From assembly GCA_026416535.1 (NCBI GenBank), contig JAOAFA010000025.1:1-39385 (forward strand): a stretch of DNA of 39,385 nt. The letters are read 5' to 3'. The position numbers and the translations under genes were made by a program. The notes under the pieces are model-generated. The model did not search any database and was not told the origin of the DNA. It saw nothing but the letters and a program-made list of their open reading frames with translations. The stretch's first letter is position 1, and every line of letters begins with the position of its first letter. Source of the DNA: Deltaproteobacteria bacterium (GTDB lineage: Bacteria; Myxococcota; SpSt-1050). Positions 24,695 through 33,914 of this stretch are shown piece by piece.

Positions 24695-27277
24695 ATGAAT
24701 ATCAATAAGTTTACTATCAAAACGCAGGAGGCTCTGTATTCTGCTCAAGAGCTTGCAAAGGAGAGGAAGAATTCTGAGCTGGAGGTTGAGCACCTGTTGT
24801 TAAGTCTTCTCAACCAGCAGGAGAGTGTAATCATACCTATTATTAAGAAGACAGGAGTTAACTTTGATGTAGTAAAGACATACCTAGAGAGAAGAGTTGC
24901 GGCACTCCCCATTGTTCAGGGAGAGAGTGAACTATATATTTCGAGGAGACTCAACAAATTAATTGATATAGCGCAGAAGGAAATGAAGGCGTTAAAAGAT
25001 GAGTATATCTCATCAGAACATATATTACTTGCGGTATTAAATGATGAATTTAGAGACGAATTATCTGAAGGATTGAAAAGACTGGGTTTAAATAGGGATA
25101 TAATACTCAAATCCCTCATTGAAATAAGAGGAAGTCAAAGGGTTATAGATCAAGATGCTGAATCGAAGTATAATGTATTAAAAAAGTTTACAAGGGATCT
25201 TACTGAAGAGGCTATGCAGGGGAAGCTTGATCCGGTAATAGGTAGAGACGATGAGATCAGGAGGGTGATGCAGGTCCTCTCTAGGAGAACAAAAAATAAT
25301 CCTGTTTTGATTGGTGAGCCTGGTGTAGGTAAGACTGCGATAGTGGAGGGGTTAGCACAAAGGATAGTTAATGGGGATGTGCCTGATACTCTAAAGAATA
25401 AACGACTTTTAGCTCTTGACCTGGGTTCACTAATTGCCGGGACAAAATATAGGGGGGAATTTGAGGAGCGAATGAAGGCTCTCTTAAAAGAGATTCAATC
25501 AAAGGAAGGGGAGATAATTTTATTCATAGATGAACTACACACACTTGTTGGGGCCGGCTCAGCTGAAGGTGCTATGGATGCCTCTAATATGCTAAAACCT
25601 ATGCTTGCTAGGGGAGAGCTCCATTGTGTTGGAGCGACAACCTTGAACGAATACAGAAAACACATAGAGAAGGATGCGGCTTTGGAAAGGAGATTTCAAC
25701 CTGTACTTGTTAATCCACCAGATGTTGAACAGACTATAGCAATTCTGAGGGGACTAAAGGAAAAATATGAGATTCATCACGGAGTCAAGATTCAAGATTC
25801 AGCACTGATTGCCGCTGCGACCCTCTCAAACCGGTATATTTCCGACAGATTTCTGCCCGATAAGGCAATAGACCTTGTAGATGAGGCGATGAGTAGAAGA
25901 AAGATTGAAATAGAGTCAATGCCCTTTGAGATAGACCAGGTAGAGCGTAAAATTATTCAGCTGAAAATAGAAAGACAGGCTCTCTTAAAAGACGAATCAC
26001 AGGAGGCCAAAGAAAGACTCGCTGAGCTCGATAATGAAATAAAGATATTAGAGGAGAAGTCAAATGCCCTAAAAGCTAAATGGAAGATTGAGAAAGATTT
26101 GATTCAGTCGATATCAAGGGCGAAGGAAGAATATGAAAAACTGAAGATTGAAGAACAAGATGCCCTAAGAAGGGGCGACCTAAATAGAGCAGCCGAGATA
26201 AAGTACGGCAAGATCTTGGAACAACAAAAGAAGATTGAAGAGTTATCAAAAAGACTTTCTGATGTCCAAAAAGATGGTGCTGTCTTGCGTGAAGAGGTTA
26301 GTTATGAAGACATAGCCAAAGTTGTGGCTAGCTGGACCGGCATACCTATAACTCGATTAATCGAGAGTGAGTCAAAGAAGCTTTTAAATATGGAAGAGAG
26401 GTTAAAACAGAGAGTTGTTGGACAAGATGCCGCAGTCGAGGCTGTCTCCAATGCCATAAGGAGAGGACGCTCTGGTCTATCTGATCCTAATAGACCTATT
26501 GGTTCTTTTGTGTTTCTGGGTCCTACGGGTGTGGGGAAGACTGAGTTGACAAGATCACTTGCTGAATTCTTATTTGATTCTGAGAATGCAATGATCAGGA
26601 TAGATATGAGCGAATACATGGAGAAACATTCGGTCTCGCGTTTAATAGGTGCCCCACCAGGATATGTTGGCTACGATGAAGGCGGGCAACTTACAGAGGC
26701 TGTAAGGAGAAAGCCGTATTCTGTAATTCTTTTTGATGAGATAGAAAAGGCCCACCAGGATGTCTTTAATATACTTTTGCAGATTTTAGAAGATGGAAGA
26801 CTTACTGACTCCCACGGCAGGACGGTAGATTTTAGAAATACTGTTATAATAATGACTTCTAACTTAGGTTCTCAGTATTTCCTTGACAATAACCTTTCGA
26901 GGGAAATTATTGAAAGGAAAGTTCATGAAGAAGTCAGGAGATTTTTTAAGCCTGAGCTTTTAAATAGAATAGATGAGGTAATTGTGTTTAACCGATTGGA
27001 GAAAGAACATATAAAGGAGATAGTAAAGATTCAGATCAAAAAGCTTGAAAATACATTGAAGGAAAAGAATATGTTTATTAGAGTCACAGATAAGGCAGAG
27101 GAGTTGATCGCCAAAATTGGTTTCGAACCTGTATTTGGTGCGAGACCTATAAGGAGAGTAATAGCAAAATATATTGTAAATGAAATTTCAAAAATGGTTA
27201 TATCAGGTGAATTCAAAGAAAGTCAAACTCTCATCATCGATGCTGTAGATGAAAGGTTTAGTTTTAGAGTTAAATAA
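24695..27277 (+). CDS. clpB: ATP-dependent protein disaggregase ClpB
   Basis: Hsp100 hexamer that pulls aggregated proteins apart with DnaK help. The 860 residues match the usual length. Present are the Clp N domain (1-150, starting FTIKTQEAL), AAA-1 with Walker A GEPGVGKT at about 207-214 and Walker [10 protein letters not shown], the coiled-coil middle domain (about 405-525, [16 protein letters not shown] onward) that separates ClpB from ClpA and ClpC, and AAA-2 with Walker [10 protein letters not shown] at about 609-617 and [10 protein letters not shown]. The D2-small domain includes [15 protein letters not shown] is 9 bases before the ATG. It is a single-gene unit; the downstream minus-strand gene remnant ends 5 bases away. 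Confidence 0.97.
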   Translation: MNINKFTIKTQEALYSAQELAKERKNSELEVEHLLLSLLNQQESVIIPIIKKTGVNFDVVKTYLERRVAALPIVQGESELYISRRLNKLIDIAQKEMKALKDEYISSEHILLAVLNDEFRDELSEGLKRLGLNRDIILKSLIEIRGSQRVIDQDAESKYNVLKKFTRDLTEEAMQGKLDPVIGRDDEIRRVMQVLSRRTKNNPVLIGEPGVGKTAIVEGLAQRIVNGDVPDTLKNKRLLALDLGSLIAGTKYRGEFEERMKALLKEIQSKEGEIILFIDELHTLVGAGSAEGAMDASNMLKPMLARGELHCVGATTLNEYRKHIEKDAALERRFQPVLVNPPDVEQTIAILRGLKEKYEIHHGVKIQDSALIAAATLSNRYISDRFLPDKAIDLVDEAMSRRKIEIESMPFEIDQVERKIIQLKIERQALLKDESQEAKERLAELDNEIKILEEKSNALKAKWKIEKDLIQSISRAKEEYEKLKIEEQDALRRGDLNRAAEIKYGKILEQQKKIEELSKRLSDVQKDGAVLREEVSYEDIAKVVASWTGIPITRLIESESKKLLNMEERLKQRVVGQDAAVEAVSNAIRRGRSGLSDPNRPIGSFVFLGPTGVGKTELTRSLAEFLFDSENAMIRIDMSEYMEKHSVSRLIGAPPGYVGYDEGGQLTEAVRRKPYSVILFDEIEKAHQDVFNILLQILEDGRLTDSHGRTVDFRNTVIIMTSNLGSQYFLDNNLSREIIERKVHEEVRRFFKPELLNRIDEVIVFNRLEKEHIKEIVKIQIKKLENTLKEKNMFIRVTDKAEELIAKIGFEPVFGARPIRRVIAKYIVNEISKMVISGEFKESQTLIIDAVDERFSFRVK

Positions 27278-27282
27278 TGTTT

Positions 27283-27995
27283 TTACTGTTTTCTTTCATA
27301 TAAAGAAAAGACTGGTCCTAATCTGCTGCTAAATTTCATTTTTAAATTATAGTTTTCTTCGATATAGAGCCTCAACATATCATAATTCTTAACGCTCTTT
27401 ATGTGATGTGGTTCAAAATAATAGAGTTCAGAACCATAGGGGTAGTATAGCCTCCCAGCCTCGTGGGTTAATATATATTTTACATTCTCCTTGATGAGTA
27501 TTTTTATAATCCTTTCAGCGTCTATTTCTCCAGTCCTTACCGATCCACCTGAGATGTATCCTGAAATAGATGTTCCCTTTAATCCACTGTGAAAATTAAA
27601 GTATCCGTAATCAGCGAGTAACACATCGTCTTTCGATGAGGTATTCTTGAGGTAAGATGATACGATTTTTATTGTCTCATCATGCTAGGAGTGCTAATTC
27701 TCCTTACTATTAGAAAAATCACTAATGCCGCCATAAATCTCAAAAGGGATGCCACATTATCTTAAAGATGATAATTTCATTCCTTACTAATCTATGAATT
27801 ATAGCGCCAAGCCAAAATAGAAGTGGCGGTTTTGCTGCCAGTACCTCTGTATAAAGGGAGCTCCCGAAAGACAAAGCGGAAGATATATATATATAAGTAT
27901 GCCCCTTCGTCATCTTCATATAAGAAACCATCCGGGTTTATAAGAATGATTGACCATACCAATGTTATTAGGGCGATATATTTTATACTCTACAT
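27283..27995 (-). pseudogene. Decayed glycosyltransferase-39-type membrane protein
   Basis: Remnant of a PMT/GT39-like membrane glycosyltransferase, normally about 450-550 residues. Reading the minus strand, one frame gives LVWSIILINPDGFLYEDDEGAYLYI with the acidic DDE loop of the family. The frame then shifts at the (AT)6 tract (27883-27894) into SSALSFGSSLYTEVLAAKPPLLFWLG. A second shift near 27745 leads to a membrane segment FMAALVIFLIVRR. From about 27680 the C-terminal part resumes (DETIKIVSSYLKN to FSLYERKQ, stop at 27283), so the middle of the gene is missing. The only ATG in frame with the N terminus (27995) is followed at once by TAG. These lesions make a functional product very unlikely. 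Confidence 0.8.
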
Positions 27996-28060
27996 TTTTA
28001 CTTACCAAATAATACATCTCTTGTACGCCATAATCAAGTATCACACAAGCTTTTTTGTTC

Positions 28061-28089
28061 TTGCTTTTAAGAAAGTCTTTGGATAATAT
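28061..28089 (+). promoter_or_regulatory. Candidate promoter for the coiled-coil / MshEN gene pair
   Basis: TTGCTT (28061-28066) and TAATAT (28084-28089) are 17 bases apart. Transcription would start near 28096, about 25 bases before the ATG at 28121, with AAGGAG inside the leader. Confidence 0.5.
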
Positions 28090-28120
28090 ACACCACAGAT
28101 ATTATTAGAAGGAGTTCTGT

Positions 28121-29077
28121 ATGGAATTCAAGAAATTTTTGTTATCTCTTGCAGGAATTCTCATAATTGGAGGCATAATTATATATTTAATAACTTACGC
28201 TACAAAGGTAAATGCCGAGCGGAATTATGAGCTTGAAAAAAAGAACTTAGTTCAAGAATTCATTATAAAAAATGCATGGATGAGGGTTGCTAAAAACAAA
28301 GGACAATATGTAACAGAGATAACATCGCTTATAAAGAGTCACTTAGGCAAGATCAAAGATGTATATAAGAAGTATGGTAAGGAGATGGATATTGATAAGA
28401 AGTGGAAAGAATATTTGGAAGGTGGTAAGGAAGTAGGGACACAATTAGCTATGTTGGGGGAAAAGGTAGATAAAAAATATGAAGAGCGGAAGGCAGCTAT
28501 GGAAGAGGCATTTAAGTATTCAAAAGAGGTCTTTCAGACATTTTTGGAGGCGAGATATAATCCTATATATACTGCATCGGATGAGGGTGTAAGGCTGGAT
28601 TTTTACGATATATCACGAGTGAATGAAGGTGGCAATTCTGTTTTGAGGTGGAAGTTTATAATGTGGGGTGCATTTCCAGAGATGAGATATAGTGGTATAA
28701 CAATAACATTATATGATGAAAATGGTAAAAAATTTGGTGAGATCAATTCGTCTTCATCTCAACCTAATATGAGAGTTGAAGATCCCACTATATGGATAGA
28801 GGATTTTCCGCCTCTGGCTATGCCGGGTTATTATGACCTGCCCCTTATTCCTCATCCTGTTGCAAAGGCAGATTTTGAGTTTAGGTATTCTGCTAAGACC
28901 TACTTTGGTTCAGAGGTTCAGTGGGCACTTAGTTTTAAGGATGTTCCAATTGAGCCATCATGGAAGTTGCCACCCGATGCGAAATGGGAGGCGCAGGCAG
29001 TTGAGGAGGTTCCACCAGAATTTAATGAAGATATCTCGCCGAATAAGATGAAAAAAGAGGCGAGAAAGAAGAAATAA
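28121..29077 (+). CDS. Membrane-anchored coiled-coil protein of unknown function
   Basis: The 318-residue protein begins with a single membrane helix (about 5-26, LSLAGILIIGGIIIYLI). A long charged helical region (about 30-150, YELEKKNLVQEF to EEAFKYSKEVFQ) is likely coiled coil. A beta-rich C-terminal domain (about 155-285) has DFYDISRVNEGGNSVLRWKF, SGITITLYDENGKKFG and FGSEVQWALSF, and a basic tail ends the protein. With one N-terminal helix and no lipobox, the bulk probably lies in the periplasm. I do not recognise the family. AAGGAG lies 7 bases before the ATG. The MshEN gene starts one base after its stop, so the two are surely co-translated and may work together. Confidence 0.82.
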   Translation: MEFKKFLLSLAGILIIGGIIIYLITYATKVNAERNYELEKKNLVQEFIIKNAWMRVAKNKGQYVTEITSLIKSHLGKIKDVYKKYGKEMDIDKKWKEYLEGGKEVGTQLAMLGEKVDKKYEERKAAMEEAFKYSKEVFQTFLEARYNPIYTASDEGVRLDFYDISRVNEGGNSVLRWKFIMWGAFPEMRYSGITITLYDENGKKFGEINSSSSQPNMRVEDPTIWIEDFPPLAMPGYYDLPLIPHPVAKADFEFRYSAKTYFGSEVQWALSFKDVPIEPSWKLPPDAKWEAQAVEEVPPEFNEDISPNKMKKEARKKK

Positions 29078-29078
29078 G

Positions 29079-29819
29079 ATGCAACCCAAGAAGAGACTAG
29101 GAGATATATTGCTTGAATTGAGGGTAATAAATGAGGATCAGCTCAAGGTTGCATTAGATTTTGCAAAGAAATGGAATTATAAGCTTGGTGCCGCACTTGT
29201 AGCCAACAATTTTATTAAAGAGGAGAAATTGTTAGAAATCCTCAGTAGACACTTAGGTCTCCCTATAGTGGATCTAACAAGTTATAGGGAGAATAAGATG
29301 ATACTTAAACTGATAACCCCAGAGATTGCCCAAAAATATACGCTTTTCCCTGTTTCATTTGTTCAGGAAGGACCAAGAACTCTTCTTCTTGTGGCAATGG
29401 TAGATCCCTTAAATTTAGATGCCATAACAGAGGTTGAATTTGTTTCTAATTATAAAGTTAGACCGGCACTTGCCCCTCAAGGTATGATAGAGAAGATGAT
29501 AAGAAGATATTATCTTGGGATTGACACCGATCCTATTGAAATATCACCAGATAGTAAAATGTCGCCCTATTCAGAGCTTAGTGTTCCACTCTATGAACAG
29601 GAGATCTCTTTTGAAGGCAATGAGAGTAACATAGTGGTAAAAAAAGAGGAAAAAAGGCGAGAAGTTACAAATAGTAAAATTGTTGAATTCTCAAAGAGTG
29701 ATAAAGTAGCACAGGATTTACAATTTGTAGCGGTAGTCAGATTACTAATTAAAAAGGGCCTTATAACGAAGGAAGAGCTTGTAGATGAGATTAATAAACT
29801 CAAACAAAGGAAAAAATAA
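29079..29819 (+). CDS. Stand-alone MshEN (GspE N-terminal) domain protein
   Basis: The 246-residue protein has the MshEN domain of type II secretion and type IV pilus ATPases (about 1-155) without any ATPase core. The first half-motif is RLGDILLELRVINEDQL, with the arginine kept. The second is KLGAALVANNFIKEEKL, where lysine replaces arginine. The middle reads FPVSFVQEGPRTLLLVAMVDPLN and VEFVSNYKVRPALAP, very like the PilB copies at 372-3821. After a charged linker, a C-terminal helical part (about 210-246, VVRLLIKKGLITKEELVDEI) looks like another half-motif. MshEN domains bind cyclic-di-GMP in some proteins, so this may be a c-di-GMP-responsive adaptor. No P-loop is present, so it is not an ATPase. 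Confidence 0.87.
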   Translation: MQPKKRLGDILLELRVINEDQLKVALDFAKKWNYKLGAALVANNFIKEEKLLEILSRHLGLPIVDLTSYRENKMILKLITPEIAQKYTLFPVSFVQEGPRTLLLVAMVDPLNLDAITEVEFVSNYKVRPALAPQGMIEKMIRRYYLGIDTDPIEISPDSKMSPYSELSVPLYEQEISFEGNESNIVVKKEEKRREVTNSKIVEFSKSDKVAQDLQFVAVVRLLIKKGLITKEELVDEINKLKQRKK

Positions 29820-29863
29820 ATATAATCCATTTTCATTACTAATATAATAATACTGGAGGTGTT

Positions 29864-31171
29864 ATGGATGTAGTGTTGCTATCTAGAATCCAGTTTGCTT
29901 TGACTGCCGCATATCATTTTTTCTTTCCACCTGTGACAATTGGGATGTCTCTTCTTATATTCTTAAATGAATATAGATATTATAAGACGGGTGACAAAAT
30001 AAATGAGGACATATCAAAGTTTTTGATTAAGATATTTTCTATTCTATTTGCCGCGGGTGTGGCCACGGGGATTGTAATGGAGTTTCAATTTGGAACAAAC
30101 TGGTCGAGGTACTCAGAGTTTGTAGGTGATATATTTGGGTCACCACTAGCAGCAGAGGCGATATTTGCATTTTTCCTTGAATCTACGTTTCTTGGAGTGT
30201 TGATATTTGGTCGCCAAAAGGTAAGTAAAAGATTCTATCTAGTATCTACGTTTCTTGTTTTTATGGGTACTCTTCTCTCTGCTTTCTGGATAATAGTGGC
30301 GAATTCCTGGATGCATACACCTGCTGGATATGAGGTCGTTGGTAATCGTGCAGTAATTACTGATTTTTGGGCAGCCGTATTTAATCCTTCTACATTGCCA
30401 AGATTTACTCATACTGTAGTTGGTTGTATTATCACTGGTTCATTTTTTGTAATGGCGATAGGGGCCTATATACTTATTAAGAAGAAGGAAGATGAATTCT
30501 CCAGAAGATTGTTAAAGTTGTCACTAATCATTGGAACAATATTCTCCATAGCTCAGTTGTTTACCGGACATTGGCACGCTGTTCAGGTGACGCGAACACA
30601 ACCGGTGAAAATGGCCGCTTTTGAAGGTCTTTTCAAGACTCAGAGAGGGGCACCAATGTCACTGTTTGGAATTCCCGATAAGGAAAGAGAAGAGTTAAGA
30701 TATCCCATTCTAATTCCTAAAATGCTGTCCATAATGGCAGAGTTTGATCCCAATGCTGAGATAAAGGGACTTGACTCAGTTGATAAATCCTTTTGGCCAC
30801 CGCTAAAGATAACATTCTTTTCTTATAGGGTAATGATTGCCTTTGGTATCTTCTTTATACTTCTTACTGGGTTTGGTATCTTCTTGCTGATTAGGAACCG
30901 CCTGTTTGAAAACACTCTGTATCTTAAGGTGTTGGTCCTATCCGGCATAATGCCACTCATATCTATGCAATTTGGTTGGATAGCAGCTGAAGTGGGTAGA
31001 CAACCTTGGATTGTTCAGGGGCTTATGTTGACGAGAGATGGTATATCTGTTGTAACCTCGGCTCAGGAGGTTTTATTTTCAATAGTTTTGTTTACTCTAA
31101 TATTTCTATGTCTTTTGACTATCGTTATATTTCTTGTGAAGAGGGAGATAGTCAAGAAATTAGCTGAATAA
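29864..31171 (+). CDS. cydA: Cytochrome bd quinol oxidase subunit I
   Basis: Quinol oxidase core subunit that carries hemes b558, b595 and d and reduces oxygen to water with high affinity. It has 435 residues and about nine membrane helices. Likely heme ligands are His18 in AAYHFFFPP, His in PRFTHTV (about 183) and Met in ISMQFGWIAAEVGRQPW (about 365). The proton-path glutamates lie in AAEAIFAFFLEST. The quinol (Q) loop is short, compared with the long loop of the 522-residue E. coli form. GGAGGTG is 4-5 bases before the ATG. cydB follows after 12 bases. A TATAAT at 29843-29848 lies too close to the start to be a clear promoter. Confidence 0.96.
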   Translation: MDVVLLSRIQFALTAAYHFFFPPVTIGMSLLIFLNEYRYYKTGDKINEDISKFLIKIFSILFAAGVATGIVMEFQFGTNWSRYSEFVGDIFGSPLAAEAIFAFFLESTFLGVLIFGRQKVSKRFYLVSTFLVFMGTLLSAFWIIVANSWMHTPAGYEVVGNRAVITDFWAAVFNPSTLPRFTHTVVGCIITGSFFVMAIGAYILIKKKEDEFSRRLLKLSLIIGTIFSIAQLFTGHWHAVQVTRTQPVKMAAFEGLFKTQRGAPMSLFGIPDKEREELRYPILIPKMLSIMAEFDPNAEIKGLDSVDKSFWPPLKITFFSYRVMIAFGIFFILLTGFGIFLLIRNRLFENTLYLKVLVLSGIMPLISMQFGWIAAEVGRQPWIVQGLMLTRDGISVVTSAQEVLFSIVLFTLIFLCLLTIVIFLVKREIVKKLAE

Positions 31172-31183
31172 GGAGTATAGAGT

Positions 31184-32200
31184 ATGATACTGAACAGTTT
31201 GTGGTACGTTCTCATTGGTATAGTATTTACAGTTTATATCGTTCTTGATGGCTATGACCTCGGTGTGGGTATACTCAACAGATTTCTTGGCAAGACAGAT
31301 GAGGAGAGGAAAAGATTGTACTACTCAGTTGGTCCATTTTGGGATGGCAATGAGGTATGGTTACTTACCGGTGGTGGGGCATTATTTGCCGCATTCCCAG
31401 TGGTCTACGCCTCCGTATTTTCTGGCTTTTACACAGCCTTAATTCTGCTTCTGTTCTTCTTAATACTTAGGATAATTTCACTTGAGTTTAGAAACAAGTT
31501 GGAACACGAAAAAAATAGATTGTTTTTTGATAATATATTTATGATCTCAAGCCTTTTAATCGTTTTTATCTTAGGGGTTGCTCTTGGGAATATTGCTCGT
31601 GGGCTTGAATTGGTAGGAGGGAAACACTACTATGGTGGTTTTTTGGGATTATTAAATCCGTATTCAATATTTATGGGTTTGTTTGCGGTGTCTGTTATAA
31701 TCATGCATGGCTCGGCTTATGTAATGTTAAAGCTTGAGAATGAAGTTTACAAAAGAGCGATGATTATTAATAAATATTTCATCTTTATCAATGTAGCCAT
31801 GTATTTATTAAACCTGCTACTAACTATTATTTTTGTGCATGAGAGACTCTCAAACTACCTTGAAAATCCAATATTGTTTGTATTGTTAATATTACCACTT
31901 GTATTTTTGTTTCTTTCATATCTTGCGAATAAATCTGCAAAGATCACGAGTAATTTTCTGATGAGCTCTCTGTTTATAACCTCGCTAATGATAATATTCG
32001 GAGTGGGGAATTATCCGTATTTTCTTCCATCGCTTGATTCATCGGGGGGACTTGATATATATAATTCTGCATCAACCCCTGCTACGCTCAGAAATATGTT
32101 AATAATTGTGTTGCTCGGGTTACCAATCGTAGTTTTTTACACAGTGTATATCCACCGGATATTCTCTGGAAAGATCAAGGAAGGAGAGAATTTGTATTAA
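31184..32200 (+). CDS. cydB: Cytochrome bd quinol oxidase subunit II
   Basis: Second subunit of the bd oxidase, 338 residues with eight or so membrane segments. The N-terminal DGYDLGVGIL and the conserved GPFWDGNEVWLLTGGGALFAAFPVVYA at about 47-73 are diagnostic. AGGAG lies 9 bases before the ATG, and the gene is 12 bases behind cydA. It ends at 32200, exactly one base before the end of the opposite-strand gene at 32201, so the two stop codons abut with no room for separate terminators. No cydX-like small gene or cydDC was found nearby. Confidence 0.95.
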   Translation: MILNSLWYVLIGIVFTVYIVLDGYDLGVGILNRFLGKTDEERKRLYYSVGPFWDGNEVWLLTGGGALFAAFPVVYASVFSGFYTALILLLFFLILRIISLEFRNKLEHEKNRLFFDNIFMISSLLIVFILGVALGNIARGLELVGGKHYYGGFLGLLNPYSIFMGLFAVSVIIMHGSAYVMLKLENEVYKRAMIINKYFIFINVAMYLLNLLLTIIFVHERLSNYLENPILFVLLILPLVFLFLSYLANKSAKITSNFLMSSLFITSLMIIFGVGNYPYFLPSLDSSGGLDIYNSASTPATLRNMLIIVLLGLPIVVFYTVYIHRIFSGKIKEGENLY

Positions 32201-32830
32201 TTATGTTGTTTCTTCTTCTCTGTCAGCAGGAATGGCCTTTATAGTAGCCTTACCTCCTTTCACAGATATCTTGAATACTATATTATCTGTTTTATATTTC
32301 TCTTTCAAAAGTGGGAGTTGCTTCTCGAGTGACTTTTTGAAAGTGTCAAGCGTAATATTACCAAGAGTTTCACCAAGAGTCTGTTTTACCTGAATGTAGT
32401 TGTCATACAACTCTTTTACATATTCATCTGGAAGCCCATTTGAGGTATATGGTTTTTTGGGATAAGCATCTTTTTCCTCGTCTTCACCAATGGTATATGT
32501 ATCCTGTTTTTTATACGTCTTTTGAGCAAATTCTTTTTGAATAATCTGCCGTTTTAAAAGCTCTCTTTGGTATGTCCCATCTTCTATTTGCTGCATTATC
32601 CTCTCCCAATACCTTACATAGCTGTTATATTTCCCAACGACACTCTGAAGCCTATATCGTTGTCCAGCGTTGGTAATAAAAGTATTAAGGAGTTCCCTGA
32701 CCTTTCGATCTACCTGGTCTCTTTCTGCATTTGGAGGTTTCTTTTCAAGACCAAAAAAGAATAGTTCATACTTTTTCTTTAGTGCCTCGATCATATTTTC
32801 CAGCTTGGTTATTTCTGAATTGATATCCAT
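32201..32830 (-). CDS. MXAN_5187 C-terminal-domain-like protein
   Basis: The 209-residue protein matches my memory of the MXAN_5187 C-terminal domain family found mainly in myxobacteria and relatives. A helical N-terminal half has YELFFFGLEKKPPNAERDQ, a TFITNAGQRYRLQSVVGKYNSYVRYW segment and IEDGTYQREL. A charged linker (about 110-135) follows. The C-terminal half (about 140-200) has YDNYIQVKQ, TLDTFKKSLEKQLP and FKISVKGGKATIKAIP. No signal peptide or membrane segment is seen, so it is cytoplasmic. Function is unknown. It converges on cydB without any gap. Confidence 0.82.
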   Translation of the reverse strand: MDINSEITKLENMIEALKKKYELFFFGLEKKPPNAERDQVDRKVRELLNTFITNAGQRYRLQSVVGKYNSYVRYWERIMQQIEDGTYQRELLKRQIIQKEFAQKTYKKQDTYTIGEDEEKDAYPKKPYTSNGLPDEYVKELYDNYIQVKQTLGETLGNITLDTFKKSLEKQLPLLKEKYKTDNIVFKISVKGGKATIKAIPADREEETT

Positions 32831-33160
32831 GAATTATAGAATAATATTAATCTGTTCCTCTGTCAAATTAATCGGATTTAGCCTTAGTATTTTGTGTGGT
32901 TGTAAATACAGAACGAGTGAAATATAAAAGAGCTTTTTTAAAATGTGCCATGAAATTATGGTTGAATCTTTTCTATTGATTTTAAAGTGCCCACTCTGGG
33001 GTACAGCTCTGTCATTTATTACTATAACTTCTCAGACATAGAAAATGAGACGTGGAATGGGATTAATGTATATATTTACTTTTGGTTAATTTGGAATAGA
33101 GCTACTCTACCCTTAGGTAAAAAATAGACCTTGAGGTTACTAAGGAAGTATTTCCCAATT
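32831..33160. other. Intergenic stretch with a hairpin near the ttcA end
   Basis: No gene or RNA gene is recognised. A small perfect inverted repeat TAGAG-CTA-CTCTA is at 33097-33109. A longer hairpin pairs CCTTAGGTAA (33111-33120) with TTACTAAGG (33137-33145), with one bulge and a 16-base loop. It lies just downstream of the ttcA-like stop, but no T run follows on the minus strand, so termination there is uncertain. Confidence 0.45.
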
Positions 33161-33907
33161 TCATGTGCAGCGTCTATTGGGATTTCCATACATTGAGGCA
33201 AAGATGTTTAAATAGGCCTTGTTGTTTATCTTGTTCATCTCTTCAACTAATCTTCTCATCTCTACCCTAATATTTTTAGATGCTTCGGGGCATCTACAAG
33301 TGTGGTATGTAAGTTTATTTAATTCTGCAAATCTCTTTGTTTCGCTTTCCCTAACAAAGAATAGGGGTCTTATCAGTTCAAATTCACCTCCAAAGAATGA
33401 GACCTTTGGCTCCATTCCCTCTCTTTTCCCATGAACAATCATATTCATAAGAATTGTATGAATTACATCATCCATATGATGACCCATTGCAATTTTATTA
33501 CAGTTATATTTTTTTGTTGCTAAAAAGAGAGCTTTTCTCCTATTCCATGAACAAAAGAAACAGTTGAGTTTCTCCCTTTTTTCTCTTAAACGCTTTAGTA
33601 TTTCAATCTCCTCAAAGTGATATTCTACACCCAACTCCTCAAATATCTTTCTTAAAATGTCTTTGTGCACACACCCCGCGCAATACATATCTGATTGAAC
33701 ATTTACCGCAACTATTTCATATTTTATTGGAACCCATGTCTTTCTTGCTAATAAAGCCTTTAACAGAGTTAGTGAGTCCTTACCTCCGCTGACAGCTACT
33801 AGAATTCTGTCATTTTCGTTGATCATTTTATAGCGATTAATTGCCAATCCTACCTTTTTAATCACCCTATAAGAGAAGCTATCAATCTCTGAAGTTTTAC
33901 ATTCCAT
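33161..33907 (-). CDS. ttcA: TtcA-like tRNA-thiolation ATPase (PP-loop)
   Basis: PP-loop ATP pyrophosphatase of the TtcA family, which thiolates tRNA cytidine 32 with an iron-sulfur cluster. From ATG 33907 it has 248 residues; a TTG at 33922 would overlap uppP by 8 bases. The P-loop is AVSGGKDSLTLLKAL. The cluster cysteines CFFCSWNRRKALF match the CxxC(S)xxRR pattern of TtcA, with the third cysteine in YHTCRCPEAS. AMGHHMDDVI is the GHHxDD motif. An extra pair, MYCAGC, lies upstream and is not a standard TtcA feature that I know. It is the last gene of the metK-ahcY-uppP operon, with a weak ribosome site. Confidence 0.85.
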   Translation of the reverse strand: MECKTSEIDSFSYRVIKKVGLAINRYKMINENDRILVAVSGGKDSLTLLKALLARKTWVPIKYEIVAVNVQSDMYCAGCVHKDILRKIFEELGVEYHFEEIEILKRLREKREKLNCFFCSWNRRKALFLATKKYNCNKIAMGHHMDDVIHTILMNMIVHGKREGMEPKVSFFGGEFELIRPLFFVRESETKRFAELNKLTYHTCRCPEASKNIRVEMRRLVEEMNKINNKAYLNIFASMYGNPNRRCT

Positions 33908-33914
33908 GATAGAA

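Noticed and set aside
30570-30590. TGGCAC within cydA as a sigma-54 element
   Set aside because: It lies inside the cydA coding region and has no matching TTGC at the required spacing.
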